Source of the DNA: Bog-756 sp963977795
GTDB taxonomy: Bacteria > Actinomycetota > Acidimicrobiia > Acidimicrobiales > RAAP-2
DNA length: 26,743 bases
Direction: 5' to 3'
Assembly: GCA_963977795.1 (NCBI GenBank)
Contig: CAXBRB010000011.1
Location: 1 to 26,743, forward strand
Under the pieces are notes generated by a model. The model saw only the letters and a program-made list of their open reading frames with translations. It was not told where the DNA came from and searched no databases. Positions within the stretch are counted from its first letter, which is position 1. Each line of letters starts with the position of its first letter. Positions 1-10,143 of this stretch are shown here, piece after piece. The translations under genes and the position numbers were made by a program.

Positions 1-126
1 GGGTGGCCGCAGATCGGGCAGCCGGGGGCGGGGGCCGTCGGATCGGCAGCAGTTGGGGCCACGGGCCGCACGCTACCGGGACGACGCCGGCCGTGCGGCA
101 TGACACCGTCACCGACGGTCCCCCGC
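1..126. other. Left-edge sequence without a supported gene
   Basis: The first 126 bases show no reading frame that I can match to a protein family. A short open frame starting at position 3 has an Arg/Gly-rich, low-complexity translation typical of chance frames in GC-rich DNA. The stretch probably holds the upstream region of the DoxX-like gene, but I see no distinct motif in it before the possible -10 element at 127. Confidence 0.5.
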
Positions 127-132
127 TAGGGT
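127..132 (+). promoter_or_regulatory. Possible -10 element (TAGGGT) for the DoxX-like gene
   Basis: TAGGGT fits the actinobacterial TANNNT -10 pattern. Transcription starting about 7 bases downstream would give a leader of roughly 60 nt before the ATG at 200. No good -35 box is seen at 16-18 bases upstream, so the call rests on the hexamer and its place only. Confidence 0.28.
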
Positions 133-199
133 CACACCCCGTCCCCGCCCTGCGCAGGACCCCACCGATCACGATCCCGACGAGGAAGTGGAGGACCGG

Positions 200-736
200 A
201 TGACGAACGCACTCGCTGCCGCCCACATGACGACGACCGTGAGCGCCGCAGCCCTCATCCTGCGGATCACCCTGGGCGGCATGATCCTGGCCCACGGCCT
301 CAACAAGCTCTTCGGCGGCGGCCGGATCCCCGGCACGGCCCGCTGGTTCGAGTCGATCGGCATGAAGCCGGGCATCCTCAACGCCTGGGCGGCGTGCCTC
401 ACCGAGCTGGGCTGCGGGGTGCTCCTGATCCTGGGCCTGCTCACCCCGCTGGCTTGCGCCGGCCTGGTGGCCCTGATGACCGTGGCCATCGTGACCGTCC
501 ACCGCAAGAACGGATTCTTCGTCTTCAATCCTGGCCAGGGGGTCGAGTACTGCGGCGTCGTCGCCCTGGCCGCCATCGCCCTGGGGGGCCTCGGCGGCGG
601 GCGCTGGTCGCTCGACCACGTCCTGGGCACCTGGACGTTCACGCCGTGGGTGGGCCTGGCCGTGGCCGCCGGGGTGGGCCTGGGAGGCGCCGCCCTGCAG
701 CTCCTCGCCGTCTACCGGCCTCCGAAGGACGCCTGA
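200..736 (+). CDS. DoxX family membrane protein
   Basis: A 178-residue integral membrane protein with about four hydrophobic helices. The N-terminal part (residues about 10-45) carries the typical DoxX pattern: a first helix, then GGMILAHGLNKLFGG, then a Gly/Pro stretch and an amphipathic WFESIGM segment. Family members are small quinone- or thiol-linked membrane proteins; the exact role is not known from sequence. The ATG at 200 is chosen because GGAGGA (190-195) lies just upstream; an in-frame GTG at 188 would have its purine-rich sequence touching the start. A further in-frame ATG at 230 is a less likely start. The gene stands alone and converges on the tRNA-Asn gene. Confidence 0.85.
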   Translation: MTNALAAAHMTTTVSAAALILRITLGGMILAHGLNKLFGGGRIPGTARWFESIGMKPGILNAWAACLTELGCGVLLILGLLTPLACAGLVALMTVAIVTVHRKNGFFVFNPGQGVEYCGVVALAAIALGGLGGGRWSLDHVLGTWTFTPWVGLAVAAGVGLGGAALQLLAVYRPPKDA

Positions 737-809
737 CCAGGCCTCGCTCCCGGTTCCGGCCCTGTGCCGGCGGCCCTCCGGCCCGTCCGACCAGCGCCCT
801 GCGGTGCGA

Positions 810-885
810 TGGCTCCGGGGGTGAGACTCGAACTCACAACCTAGCGGTTAACAGCCGCTTGCTCTGCCGATTGAGCTACCCCGGA
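810..885 (-). tRNA. tRNA-Asn (GTT anticodon), CCA encoded
   Basis: Read on the minus strand the 76 bases fold into a full cloverleaf: acceptor TCCGGGG pairing with CCCCGGA, D stem GCTC/GAGC, anticodon stem AGCGG/CCGCT around loop CTGTTAA with anticodon GTT, five-base variable loop, and T stem GTGAG/CTCAC around TTCGAGT. The discriminator base is G and the 3' CCA is encoded (810-812), so the mature end needs no CCA addition. It faces the DoxX-like gene. Confidence 0.97.
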
Positions 886-938
886 AGGTGGTCCGCACCC
901 CCCGCCAGGACCGTGTCCCGCCGCCGGTGCGTCGCATG

Positions 939-944
939 AGACTA
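939..944 (-). promoter_or_regulatory. Possible -10 element (TAGTCT) for tRNA-Asn
   Basis: TAGTCT on the minus strand, about 54 bases before the tRNA 5' end, matches TANNNT. The same CTAGTCT heptamer lies upstream of ppdK at 7499-7505. No clear -35 box is visible. Confidence 0.3.
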
Positions 945-1029
945 GCCCGTCGCCGGGCACGCATCGGCCGGTCGACGACCGTCCCGACACGAGTTGCAGC
1001 CGAGGTGCGACCGCGGCACAGTGGCGGCC

Positions 1030-1314
1030 GTGAGGTTCCGCATCGCCACCGCCGCCACCGCCTTCGCCGCAGGGTTCACCCTCGGTGCCGCCCGCCGGCG
1101 GCGTCACCGCCTCCACGTGGTGGGGGCGCCGGCCTCCGGTGGGCACCGGGTCGCCAAGGCGCGGGCCGTGGCTGTGCTGGGCGCGGTGCGGGTCCGGGAC
1201 GCCGTGAGCGTGCGGCTGGGCTGGCGGGACGGCGAGGCCGCCGCCGACGCTCTCATCGTCGAGATGACCGGCGAGGTGGCCTCGGCCATCAACGCCCGCT
1301 CCCTGGCCGGCTGA
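1030..1314 (+). CDS. Small hypothetical protein (94 aa)
   Basis: I do not recognise a family. The predicted protein has a short Ala/Gly-rich, weakly hydrophobic N-terminal segment (residues about 5-20) followed at once by a basic cluster, RRRRHR, which would suit a membrane-anchored or exported N-terminus with a cytoplasmic positive patch. The C-terminal half (RVRDAVSVRLGWRDGEAAAD, then a helix ending SAINARSLAG) looks like a small folded domain. GTG at 1030 is chosen over TTG at 994 or GTG at 1021 because a -10-like hexamer (CACAGT, 1017-1022) lies seven bases before it and there is no Shine-Dalgarno site. It is convergent with rpoD, 30 bases away. Confidence 0.5.
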   Translation: MRFRIATAATAFAAGFTLGAARRRRHRLHVVGAPASGGHRVAKARAVAVLGAVRVRDAVSVRLGWRDGEAAADALIVEMTGEVASAINARSLAG

Positions 1315-1323
1315 TCGGCACCG

Positions 1324-1338
1324 GCCGGGTCCCCCGGC
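1324..1338 (-). terminator. Hairpin between converging genes, after rpoD
   Basis: GCCGGG and CCCGGC form a 6-bp stem with a three-base loop, seven bases beyond the rpoD stop. Because of its symmetry it could serve both rpoD and the facing small gene. There is no T-tract, so it is only terminator-like. Confidence 0.3.
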
Positions 1339-1344
1339 TCCCGC

Positions 1345-2682
1345 TCAGCTCTCGTCGAGGTAGTCGCGCAGGACGGTGGCCGTCTCGGGCCGGCGGAGCT
1401 TGGCCAGGGTCTTAGCCTCGATCTGGCGGACCCGCTCCCGGGTGACGCCGAAGGCCTGGCCGACCTCCTCGAGGGTGCGGACCTTCCCGTCATCGAGGCC
1501 GAACCGGAGCCGGACGACCTCCTGCTCACGCGGGGCCAGCTGGGAGAGCACCTCCTGGAGGGCCCCGTCCAGCATCGAGCGGGTGGCGGCGTCCCCCGGC
1601 GCCACCGCGGCCCGGTCCTCGATGAGGTCCGAGAGGCTGAAGTCGTTCTCGTCCCCGATGGGCTGCTCCAGCGAGATCGTGTCCTGGCTGAGCTGCTGGA
1701 TCTCCCGGACCCGCTCGACGGTGAAGTCGACCCGGTCGGCCAGCTCCTCCGGGGTGGGCTCCCGGCCCAGCTCCTGGTGCATCTGACGCTGCGCCCACAT
1801 CACCTTGTTGATGGTCTCCACCATGTGGACGGGGATCCGGATGGTCCGGGCCTGGTCGGCGATGGCCCGCGTGATGGCCTGACGGATCCACCAGGTGGCG
1901 TAGGTGGAGAACTTGAAGCCCTTGGTGTGGTCGAACTTCTCGACCGCCCGCATCAGGCCGAGGTTCCCCTCCTGGATCAGGTCCAGGAAGGCCAGGCCGC
2001 GGTTGCGGTAGCGCTTGGCGATGGAGACGACCAGGCGCAAGTTGGCCTCGATGAGGGCCTCCTTGGCCTCGAGGCCCCGACGGAGCTGGATCTGGTCGGC
2101 CCGGATGTCTGCTCGGGACCGGGCGTTGTCGTCCTCAGCCAGGAGGGCGTCCGCCTCCAGCCGGGCGGTGGCCTGCACCCCGGCCAGGATGCGCTCGGCC
2201 AGCTCGACCTCGAGCGAGGCGTCGAGCAGGGCGACCTTCCCGATCTCCTTGAGGTACATGTGGACCGGATCGGCCGCCGACCCCGAGAAGGCCACCTGGG
2301 GCGCAGCGGCCCGTGATGGCCGGGCCTTGCGGACCGGAGTCCGGGTGCCCGTCGGCGTGCGGCGCGCCGGGAGCTCGGTCGACGGCGCCTCGTCGGCCGC
2401 TGGCGCGGCCGGGTGGCGGGGGACGATCGTGGTCTCGCCGGTGTCGTAGGTGAAGGAGATCCCCGCCGAGCGGACCCGGTCGATGACCTCGATGATGACG
2501 TCCTCGCTGAGCTCCACCGACCGGAGGGCGTCCATCAGGTCGTCCTGGGTGAGCTCCCCCTGGCGCCGCCCCCGCTCGATGACCTGGGCCAGCGCCTCGT
2601 CGGACACGCCGGCCACGGGAGCGGGTGCGTCCGCAGCAGCATCCGGAGGTGCGGCGACACCGGCCGCGCTGTCAGCAGTCAC
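1345..2682 (-). CDS. rpoD: Principal RNA polymerase sigma factor (sigma-70, RpoD type)
   Basis: The primary sigma factor directs RNA polymerase to housekeeping promoters. The 445 residues show the group 1 layout: a region 1.1-like domain (about 28-80), a Pro/Ala/Arg-rich linker (about 85-135), region 1.2 (DPVHMYLKEIGKV, 138-150), region 2 with the core-binding and -10 recognition helices (about 211-285, including YRNRGLAFLDLIQEGN and YATWWIRQAI), region 3 (about 290-365) and region 4 with the -35 reading HTH (GVTRERVRQIEAKTL, 412-426). The start is a GTG ten bases after the dnaG stop; the purine-rich GAGGCGGGA that serves as its ribosome site overlaps that stop, so it is probably translationally coupled to dnaG. 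The dnaG-rpoD pair recalls the macromolecular synthesis operon of other bacteria. Confidence 0.96.
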   Translation of the reverse strand: MTADSAAGVAAPPDAAADAPAPVAGVSDEALAQVIERGRRQGELTQDDLMDALRSVELSEDVIIEVIDRVRSAGISFTYDTGETTIVPRHPAAPAADEAPSTELPARRTPTGTRTPVRKARPSRAAAPQVAFSGSAADPVHMYLKEIGKVALLDASLEVELAERILAGVQATARLEADALLAEDDNARSRADIRADQIQLRRGLEAKEALIEANLRLVVSIAKRYRNRGLAFLDLIQEGNLGLMRAVEKFDHTKGFKFSTYATWWIRQAITRAIADQARTIRIPVHMVETINKVMWAQRQMHQELGREPTPEELADRVDFTVERVREIQQLSQDTISLEQPIGDENDFSLSDLIEDRAAVAPGDAATRSMLDGALQEVLSQLAPREQEVVRLRFGLDDGKVRTLEEVGQAFGVTRERVRQIEAKTLAKLRRPETATVLRDYLDES

Positions 2683-2692
2683 CGGTCCCGCC

Positions 2693-4591
2693 TCATCCGT
2701 CCCGCCTCGATCCGACCAGCGCTGCCCTCACCACGAGCCACGCTACCAACCGGGACGACGCTTCGACAGTGGACGAGGGGTCATCGAGCTCCTGGAGCCA
2801 CGTGGTGACCTTCGTGGCCTCGTCCATGGCCTCGGCCGACGACCGGGCCTCCACGGTGAGCACGGGGAGCTCCCGCCGGGCGGCGTGGCGCACCAGCTGG
2901 GCGATGACGTCATCGGGCTCGGCCCGGGGCTCCTCGACGGTGAGGCGGACCAGGAGGGTCTGGACCTCGGGAGCAGCGGCGTCGATGGCCTCGTGGAGGT
3001 CGTCGGCCTCGACCAGGGTGGTGAAGGCGGCCCGCTGGACGGGGTCGGCGAAGAGCGCCGCCTCCAGCCGGTGGCCCACCACCTCGGGGCGGTGGATGGC
3101 CAGCCGCAGGGCCTCGAGGCCGGGCCGGAACTCCCGGCCTCCCGGGACCGCCGGCGTCAGCGATGCGCCGGGCGGCGGGCCGTCGTCGCCGTCGTCCCAG
3201 TCGGGCTCACGGTCGGGATCCCACCCGTCGTCGGCGATGGCGGGCGCCGGACGCTCGGGCCGGCGGGACGGGGCGTGGTCCCGGGCGGCCCGGGTCTCGA
3301 CGGGGCGGGGCTCCCGTCGGATCCGCTCCAACCGGTCCCGCAACGGGGCCGGGTCGAGCCGGCACCGCTCGGCCACCAGCATCACGTATTGGTCCCGCAC
3401 CAGGTCGTCGGGGTGCTCGGCCACCGCAGCCAGGGCGTGGTCGGCCCCCCGGGCCCGCCCCTCGGGCGTCGTCAGGTCGGCGGCGTCGAGGATGCGGCCG
3501 ATCCGGAAGGCCAGGAACGGCGTGGCGCCCTCGACGGCGGCGGCCAGGGCGGCCGGATCGCTCCGGGCCAGATCGGCGGGATCGGCGCCGGGGGGCAGGG
3601 CGGCCACGGCCACGTCGAGCTCGAAGCGCCGCTCCCACTCGTAGAAGCGGCCGGCGGCGGCCTGGCCGGCCTTGTCGGCGTCGAAGGCCAGGACGATGCG
3701 GGTGGCGAAGTTACGGAGCAGGCGCACGTGCTCCTCGGCCAGGGCGGTGCCGCAGGTGGCCACCGCCCGCGGCACCCCCGCCTCGAAGAAGCCGATCACG
3801 TCGGTGTACCCCTCGCACACCACCACCTCGCCGGACCGCACGACGTCCTGCTTGGCCCAGTTGAGGGCGTAGAGGGTGCGGCGCTTGGAGTAGACCGGCG
3901 TCTCGGTGGAGTTCTTGTACTTGGCCGGATCCTCGCTCCCCGGCAGGATCCGCCCGCCGAAGGCCACCGGGCTGCCCGAGGGGTCGCAGATGGGGAAGAG
4001 CACCCGGGCCCGGAAGGCGTCCTGGAGCCGTCCCCGGCGGTTGACGAAGCCGAGGCCGGTGCCCTCGGCGACCTCGGCGCTCAGCCCCAGCGCGGTGCAC
4101 AGGGTGTCCCAGCCGTCGGGCGCCCACCCCATGCGGAACTTCCGGACCACCTCGCCGTCGTAGCCCCGGCTGCGCAGGTAGTCCCGTGCCGGTCCGGCGT
4201 CCGAGCCCGTGAGCAGGCGCTCGTGGTACCAGGCGGCGGCCTCCTCGAGCGCCCCGAGGAGGGCCTTGCGGCGCTGGCTCTCCCGGCCGGACTCTCCGTC
4301 CTCACGGATGGTGATGCCGGCCTTGTCGGCCAGCCGGCGCACGGCGTCGACGAAGTCGAGGTGCTCCATGGCCCGCACGAAGCTGATGGCGTCACCGCGC
4401 TCCTGGCAGCCGAAGCAGTAGTAGAGGCCCAGCTCGGCGTTGACGCTGAACGACGGGGTCTTCTCCCCGTGGAAGGGGCAGAGGCCGACCCAGCGGGTGC
4501 CCTGACGCTTGAGCGCGGCGTGCTCGCTGACCAGGGCGACGATGTCGGTGGCCGCCCGCACCCGGGCCACGTCCTCGTCCGGGATCCCCAT
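2693..4591 (-). CDS. dnaG: DNA primase
   Basis: DnaG makes the RNA primers for DNA replication. The 632-residue length is normal for the family. The N-terminal zinc-binding CHC2 domain has C38, H41, C59 and C62 (GLCPFHGEKTPSF ... YYCFGC). The catalytic core follows (about 120-250), then the TOPRIM domain (about 255-340) with E260 in VVVCEGYTDV and the metal-binding DAD at 304-306. The C-terminal half, with a charged low-complexity linker near 430-480, would carry the helicase-binding domain. The ATG at 4591 has no strong Shine-Dalgarno site but a -10-like TACCGT six bases upstream, so its mRNA may start at the initiator codon. It lies 58 bases after ppdK and 10 before rpoD, all on one strand. 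Confidence 0.97.
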   Translation of the reverse strand: MGIPDEDVARVRAATDIVALVSEHAALKRQGTRWVGLCPFHGEKTPSFSVNAELGLYYCFGCQERGDAISFVRAMEHLDFVDAVRRLADKAGITIREDGESGRESQRRKALLGALEEAAAWYHERLLTGSDAGPARDYLRSRGYDGEVVRKFRMGWAPDGWDTLCTALGLSAEVAEGTGLGFVNRRGRLQDAFRARVLFPICDPSGSPVAFGGRILPGSEDPAKYKNSTETPVYSKRRTLYALNWAKQDVVRSGEVVVCEGYTDVIGFFEAGVPRAVATCGTALAEEHVRLLRNFATRIVLAFDADKAGQAAAGRFYEWERRFELDVAVAALPPGADPADLARSDPAALAAAVEGATPFLAFRIGRILDAADLTTPEGRARGADHALAAVAEHPDDLVRDQYVMLVAERCRLDPAPLRDRLERIRREPRPVETRAARDHAPSRRPERPAPAIADDGWDPDREPDWDDGDDGPPPGASLTPAVPGGREFRPGLEALRLAIHRPEVVGHRLEAALFADPVQRAAFTTLVEADDLHEAIDAAAPEVQTLLVRLTVEEPRAEPDDVIAQLVRHAARRELPVLTVEARSSAEAMDEATKVTTWLQELDDPSSTVEASSRLVAWLVVRAALVGSRRDG

Positions 4592-4597
4592 GCTCCG

Positions 4598-4603
4598 ACG
4601 GTA
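4598..4603 (-). promoter_or_regulatory. Possible -10 element (TACCGT), leaderless promoter of dnaG
   Basis: On the minus strand TACCGT is followed by six bases (CGGAGC) and the dnaG ATG, which would place the transcription start on the initiator codon. The GGAG in the spacer is too close to the ATG to be a good ribosome site. No clear -35 box is seen. Confidence 0.42.
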
Positions 4604-4649
4604 CCGCGTCCCCGTGTCAGGCGGCTCGGGGCGGTGCCCCGGCGCCCGC

Positions 4650-7412
<2,763 letters not shown>

Positions 7413-7498
7413 CGGGCAGGGTCTCCTCGGATGGCTGCAGGGCGGCCGGGTCGGGTGCGGACAGGGCGCGCCGGACCAGGGTCGGGCACGACCCGGAA

Positions 7499-7504
7499 AG
7501 ACTA
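7499..7504 (-). promoter_or_regulatory. Possible -10 element (TAGTCT) for ppdK
   Basis: TAGTCT on the minus strand matches TANNNT and would give a leader of about 80 nt carrying the GAGGAG ribosome site of ppdK. The same CTAGTCT is found upstream of tRNA-Asn. There is no convincing -35 box. Confidence 0.32.
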
Positions 7505-7554
7505 GTCGGCGGCCACCCGCCGGCGGTATCCCTGGGGTCCGGCGGAGGACCGGC

Positions 7555-7610
7555 CCGCCGACCCCGGCGCACCGGGGCCCAGCCGCCGACCCCGGCGCAC
7601 CGGGGCCCAG
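7555..7610 (-). terminator. Exact 28-bp tandem duplication, each copy a hairpin, after glyS
   Basis: Positions 7555-7582 and 7583-7610 are identical 28-base units. Each contains the perfect inverted repeat CCCCGG-CGCA-CCGGGG (7562-7577 and 7590-7605). The array begins five bases past the glyS stop codon (minus strand), a position that suits transcript termination or 3'-end protection, though no T-run follows. It separates glyS from the ppdK promoter region. Confidence 0.55.
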
Positions 7611-7615
7611 GGGCG

Positions 7616-8968
7616 TCAGGTGCGGGCGGCGTCCATCCGGCTGCGCAGGTCGGCCACCAGGTCGGCCACGGGGACCCGCCGCTGCTCGGTGGTGTCCCGG
7701 TCCCGCACCGTCACGGCGTCGTCCTCGAGCGAGTCGAAGTCGATGGTCACGCACCACGGGGTGCCGACCTCGTCCTGGCGCCGGTAGCGCTTGCCGATGG
7801 ACTGGGTGGTGTCGTAGTCGCACATGAAGTGCGGCTGGAGCGAGGCCAGGACCTGGCGGGCCAGGGGCTCGAGGGTCTCCTTCTTCGAGAGCGGGAGGAC
7901 CCCGACCTGGTACGGAGCCAGGCGGGGATGGAGGCGCAGCACCGTGCGGGCCTCGCCGCCCACCACGTCCTCGTCGTAGGCGGCCAGCAGGAAGGCCATC
8001 ATGGTCCGGGTGGCCCCGGCGGCGGGCTCGATGACGTGGGGCGTGTAGCGCTCGCCGGAGGCCTGGTCGAAGTACTCGAGGCGCTCGCCGGAGGCCTCGG
8101 CGTGGGCGGTCAGGTCGAAGCAGCCCCGGTTGGCGATGCCCTCCAGCTCGTCCCACCCCCACGGGAAGAGGAACTCCACGTCGGCCGTGCCCGCCGAGTA
8201 GTGGGCCAGCTCGGAGGCCTCGTGGTGGCGCAGGCGCAGCTGGTCGGCGGGGATGCCGAGGTCGAGGTACCAGCGGAACCGCTCGTCGAGCCAGTAGGTG
8301 AACCAGGTGGGCGCCTCATCGGGCGGGACGAAGAACTCCATCTCCATCTGCTCGAACTCCCGGGTCCGGAAGACGAAGTTCTGCGGGGTGATCTCGTTGC
8401 GGAACGACTTGCCCACCTGGGCGATGCCGAACGGCGGCTTCTTGCGGGTGGTCTGGAGCACGTTGGCGAAGTTGGTGAACATGCCCTGGGCCGTCTCGGG
8501 CCGGAGGTAGGCCACCGCCCCCTCGTCTTCCACCGGGCCGGCGTGGGTCTTGAACATGAGGTTGAACGCCCGTGCCTCGGTGAACTCCGTCGACCCGCAC
8601 GACGGGCACACCCCGTCGATCTTGTCCTCCCGCCAGCGCTGGTGGCACTGGCGGCAGTCGACCAGGGGATCGGAGAAGTTGGCCAGGTGCCCCGAGGCGG
8701 CCCACACGGCCGGGGGCGAGAGGATGGCGGCGTCCAGGCCGACCACGTCGTCTCGCCGCTGGACCATCGCCTCCCACCAGGCGTTCTTGACGTTGCGCAG
8801 CAGGTTGACCCCGAGCGGCCCGTAGTCGTAGGTGGAGCGGAAGCCGCCGTAGATGTCGGCCGACTGGAAGATCAGACCCCGGCGCTTGCACAGGCCCACG
8901 ACCTTCTCCATGAGGTCGGCCCGACCGGCGAGGTCGGGGGCGTCGGAGGACTGCTCCTGGTCGGACAT
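7616..8968 (-). CDS. glyS: Glycyl-tRNA synthetase (dimeric class II type)
   Basis: Charges tRNA-Gly with glycine. The 450-residue protein is the single-chain (alpha-2) type, not the alpha/beta GlyQ-GlyS type. Visible features are the N-terminal FQSADIYGGFRSTYDYGPLG block (residues 34-53), a Cys pair set (C105, C108, C121, C124) that could bind zinc, class II motif 2 around FRNEITPQNFVFRTREFEQM, motif 3 (GATRTMMAFLLAAYDED) and a C-terminal anticodon-binding domain. The ATG at 8968 is chosen; a second ATG at 8977 lies inside the possible -10 element. There is no Shine-Dalgarno site, in line with a leaderless start. It lies 74 bases after hemW. Confidence 0.95.
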   Translation of the reverse strand: MSDQEQSSDAPDLAGRADLMEKVVGLCKRRGLIFQSADIYGGFRSTYDYGPLGVNLLRNVKNAWWEAMVQRRDDVVGLDAAILSPPAVWAASGHLANFSDPLVDCRQCHQRWREDKIDGVCPSCGSTEFTEARAFNLMFKTHAGPVEDEGAVAYLRPETAQGMFTNFANVLQTTRKKPPFGIAQVGKSFRNEITPQNFVFRTREFEQMEMEFFVPPDEAPTWFTYWLDERFRWYLDLGIPADQLRLRHHEASELAHYSAGTADVEFLFPWGWDELEGIANRGCFDLTAHAEASGERLEYFDQASGERYTPHVIEPAAGATRTMMAFLLAAYDEDVVGGEARTVLRLHPRLAPYQVGVLPLSKKETLEPLARQVLASLQPHFMCDYDTTQSIGKRYRRQDEVGTPWCVTIDFDSLEDDAVTVRDRDTTEQRRVPVADLVADLRSRMDAART

Positions 8969-8975
8969 GAGCCGC

Positions 8976-8981
8976 ATGGTA
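8976..8981 (-). promoter_or_regulatory. Possible -10 element (TACCAT), leaderless promoter of glyS
   Basis: On the minus strand GGTACCAT is followed by seven bases and the ATG at 8968, so the transcript would start at the initiator codon. The lack of any Shine-Dalgarno site before that ATG supports this. The element sits in the 74-base hemW-glyS gap. Confidence 0.42.
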
Positions 8982-9042
8982 CCGGGTGGCTCGGCGGCCC
9001 CCGGTCCAGCCGGCGGTGCGGCCGGCGGTCCGGCCGGCTGGC

Positions 9043-10143
9043 TCAGCGCTCCGGGTCCTCCAGCCGGGCGGCCACGGCGTCGGCCAGCAGGCGGCCTCGG
9101 AGGGTCAGCACCGCACGGCCGCCGGTGCGGTCGACCAGACCGTCGAGCCGGCCGTCGTCGGGCAGAGCCGAAGCGGGCACCCCGGCCGGCGTCCGCAGGG
9201 AGAGGGCCAGGGCCTCGAAGCGCTGCTGGGCGGCGTCGAGCACCTCCTCGCCGGCCGTCACCGTGGCGGCGTCGGCCTCCACCAGGGCCACGTAGCGATC
9301 GGGGGTGCGCACGTTCCACCAGCGCCGCCCCGACCGGTGCGAGTGGGCCGCCGACCCGATGCCCCGATAATCGCCCTGGGCCCAGTAGAGCTGGTTGTGG
9401 CGGCAGCGGTGGCCGGGCCGGGCCCAGTTGGAGATCTCCTCCCAGGCGTAGCCCGCCGCCGCGAGGAGCCGGTCGGTCACCTCGTACCGCTCGGCCTGGG
9501 CATCGTCGTCGGGGTGCCGGTCCGGGGTGCGGGCCAGCGGCGTGCCCGGCTCCACCGTCAGGGCATAGGCGCTGATGTGGGGCGGCGGGCCGGGGAGGGC
9601 CAGGACGTCCTCCACCGTGCGCACCCAGTCGGCGGTGCGCTCCCCGGCGCCGCCCAGGATGAGGTCGACGTTCCACGAGGCGAACCCCCCGGCCGCCACC
9701 AGCTCGGCGGCCCGCTGCACCTGGGGTGGGCCGTGCCGTCGGCCGAGCCCCTCCAGGACGTGGTCCACCGTGGACTGCACGCCGAGCGAGATGCGGGTGA
9801 CCCCGGCAGCCCGGTAGGCGGCCAGCAGGGAATCGGTCACGTCCTCGGGGTTGCACTCCACCGTGACCTCGGCATCGGCGCTGCGGGGCACGGCCGCCAC
9901 CAGACCGGCCAGCAGGTCGGCAGGGAGGCGGGAGGGCGTCCCCCCGCCCACGAAGACCGAGGTGGCCGCGGGCAGGGACTCGCGCTCGACGGCCCGGGCC
10001 AGCTCGGTGGCGCACGCCGCCACGTAGGCCTCCATGAGGTGGTCCCGGTCGGTGTAGGTGGCGAAGGCGCAGTAGTCGCAGCGGTGGCGGCAGAAGGGGA
10101 TGTGGATGTAGACGCCGAACCCGGCGTCGGCCGGTGGGCTCAC
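9043..10143 (-). CDS. hemW: HemW-like radical SAM heme chaperone
   Basis: A 366-residue radical SAM protein of the HemN/HemW group. The iron-sulfur site is CxxxCxxC at C18, C22 and C25 (FCRHRCDYCAF), just after the VYIHIPF strand; the VFVGGGTPSRL and VECNPEDVT segments and the HNQLYW motif near the middle are typical. HemW proteins are regarded as heme-insertion chaperones, while true HemN is an oxygen-independent coproporphyrinogen oxidase and has an extra N-terminal extension with a fourth Cys; that extension is absent here, so HemW is preferred. The GTG start overlaps the photolyase stop by four bases (GTGA), which suggests coupled translation. Confidence 0.9.
   Translation of the reverse strand: MSPPADAGFGVYIHIPFCRHRCDYCAFATYTDRDHLMEAYVAACATELARAVERESLPAATSVFVGGGTPSRLPADLLAGLVAAVPRSADAEVTVECNPEDVTDSLLAAYRAAGVTRISLGVQSTVDHVLEGLGRRHGPPQVQRAAELVAAGGFASWNVDLILGGAGERTADWVRTVEDVLALPGPPPHISAYALTVEPGTPLARTPDRHPDDDAQAERYEVTDRLLAAAGYAWEEISNWARPGHRCRHNQLYWAQGDYRGIGSAAHSHRSGRRWWNVRTPDRYVALVEADAATVTAGEEVLDAAQQRFEALALSLRTPAGVPASALPDDGRLDGLVDRTGGRAVLTLRGRLLADAVAARLEDPER

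Noticed and set aside
7413..8162. Upstream extension of ppdK by about 250 codons
   Set aside because: The extension overlaps glyS on the same strand in another frame and the ribosome site and conserved N-terminus lie at 7412.
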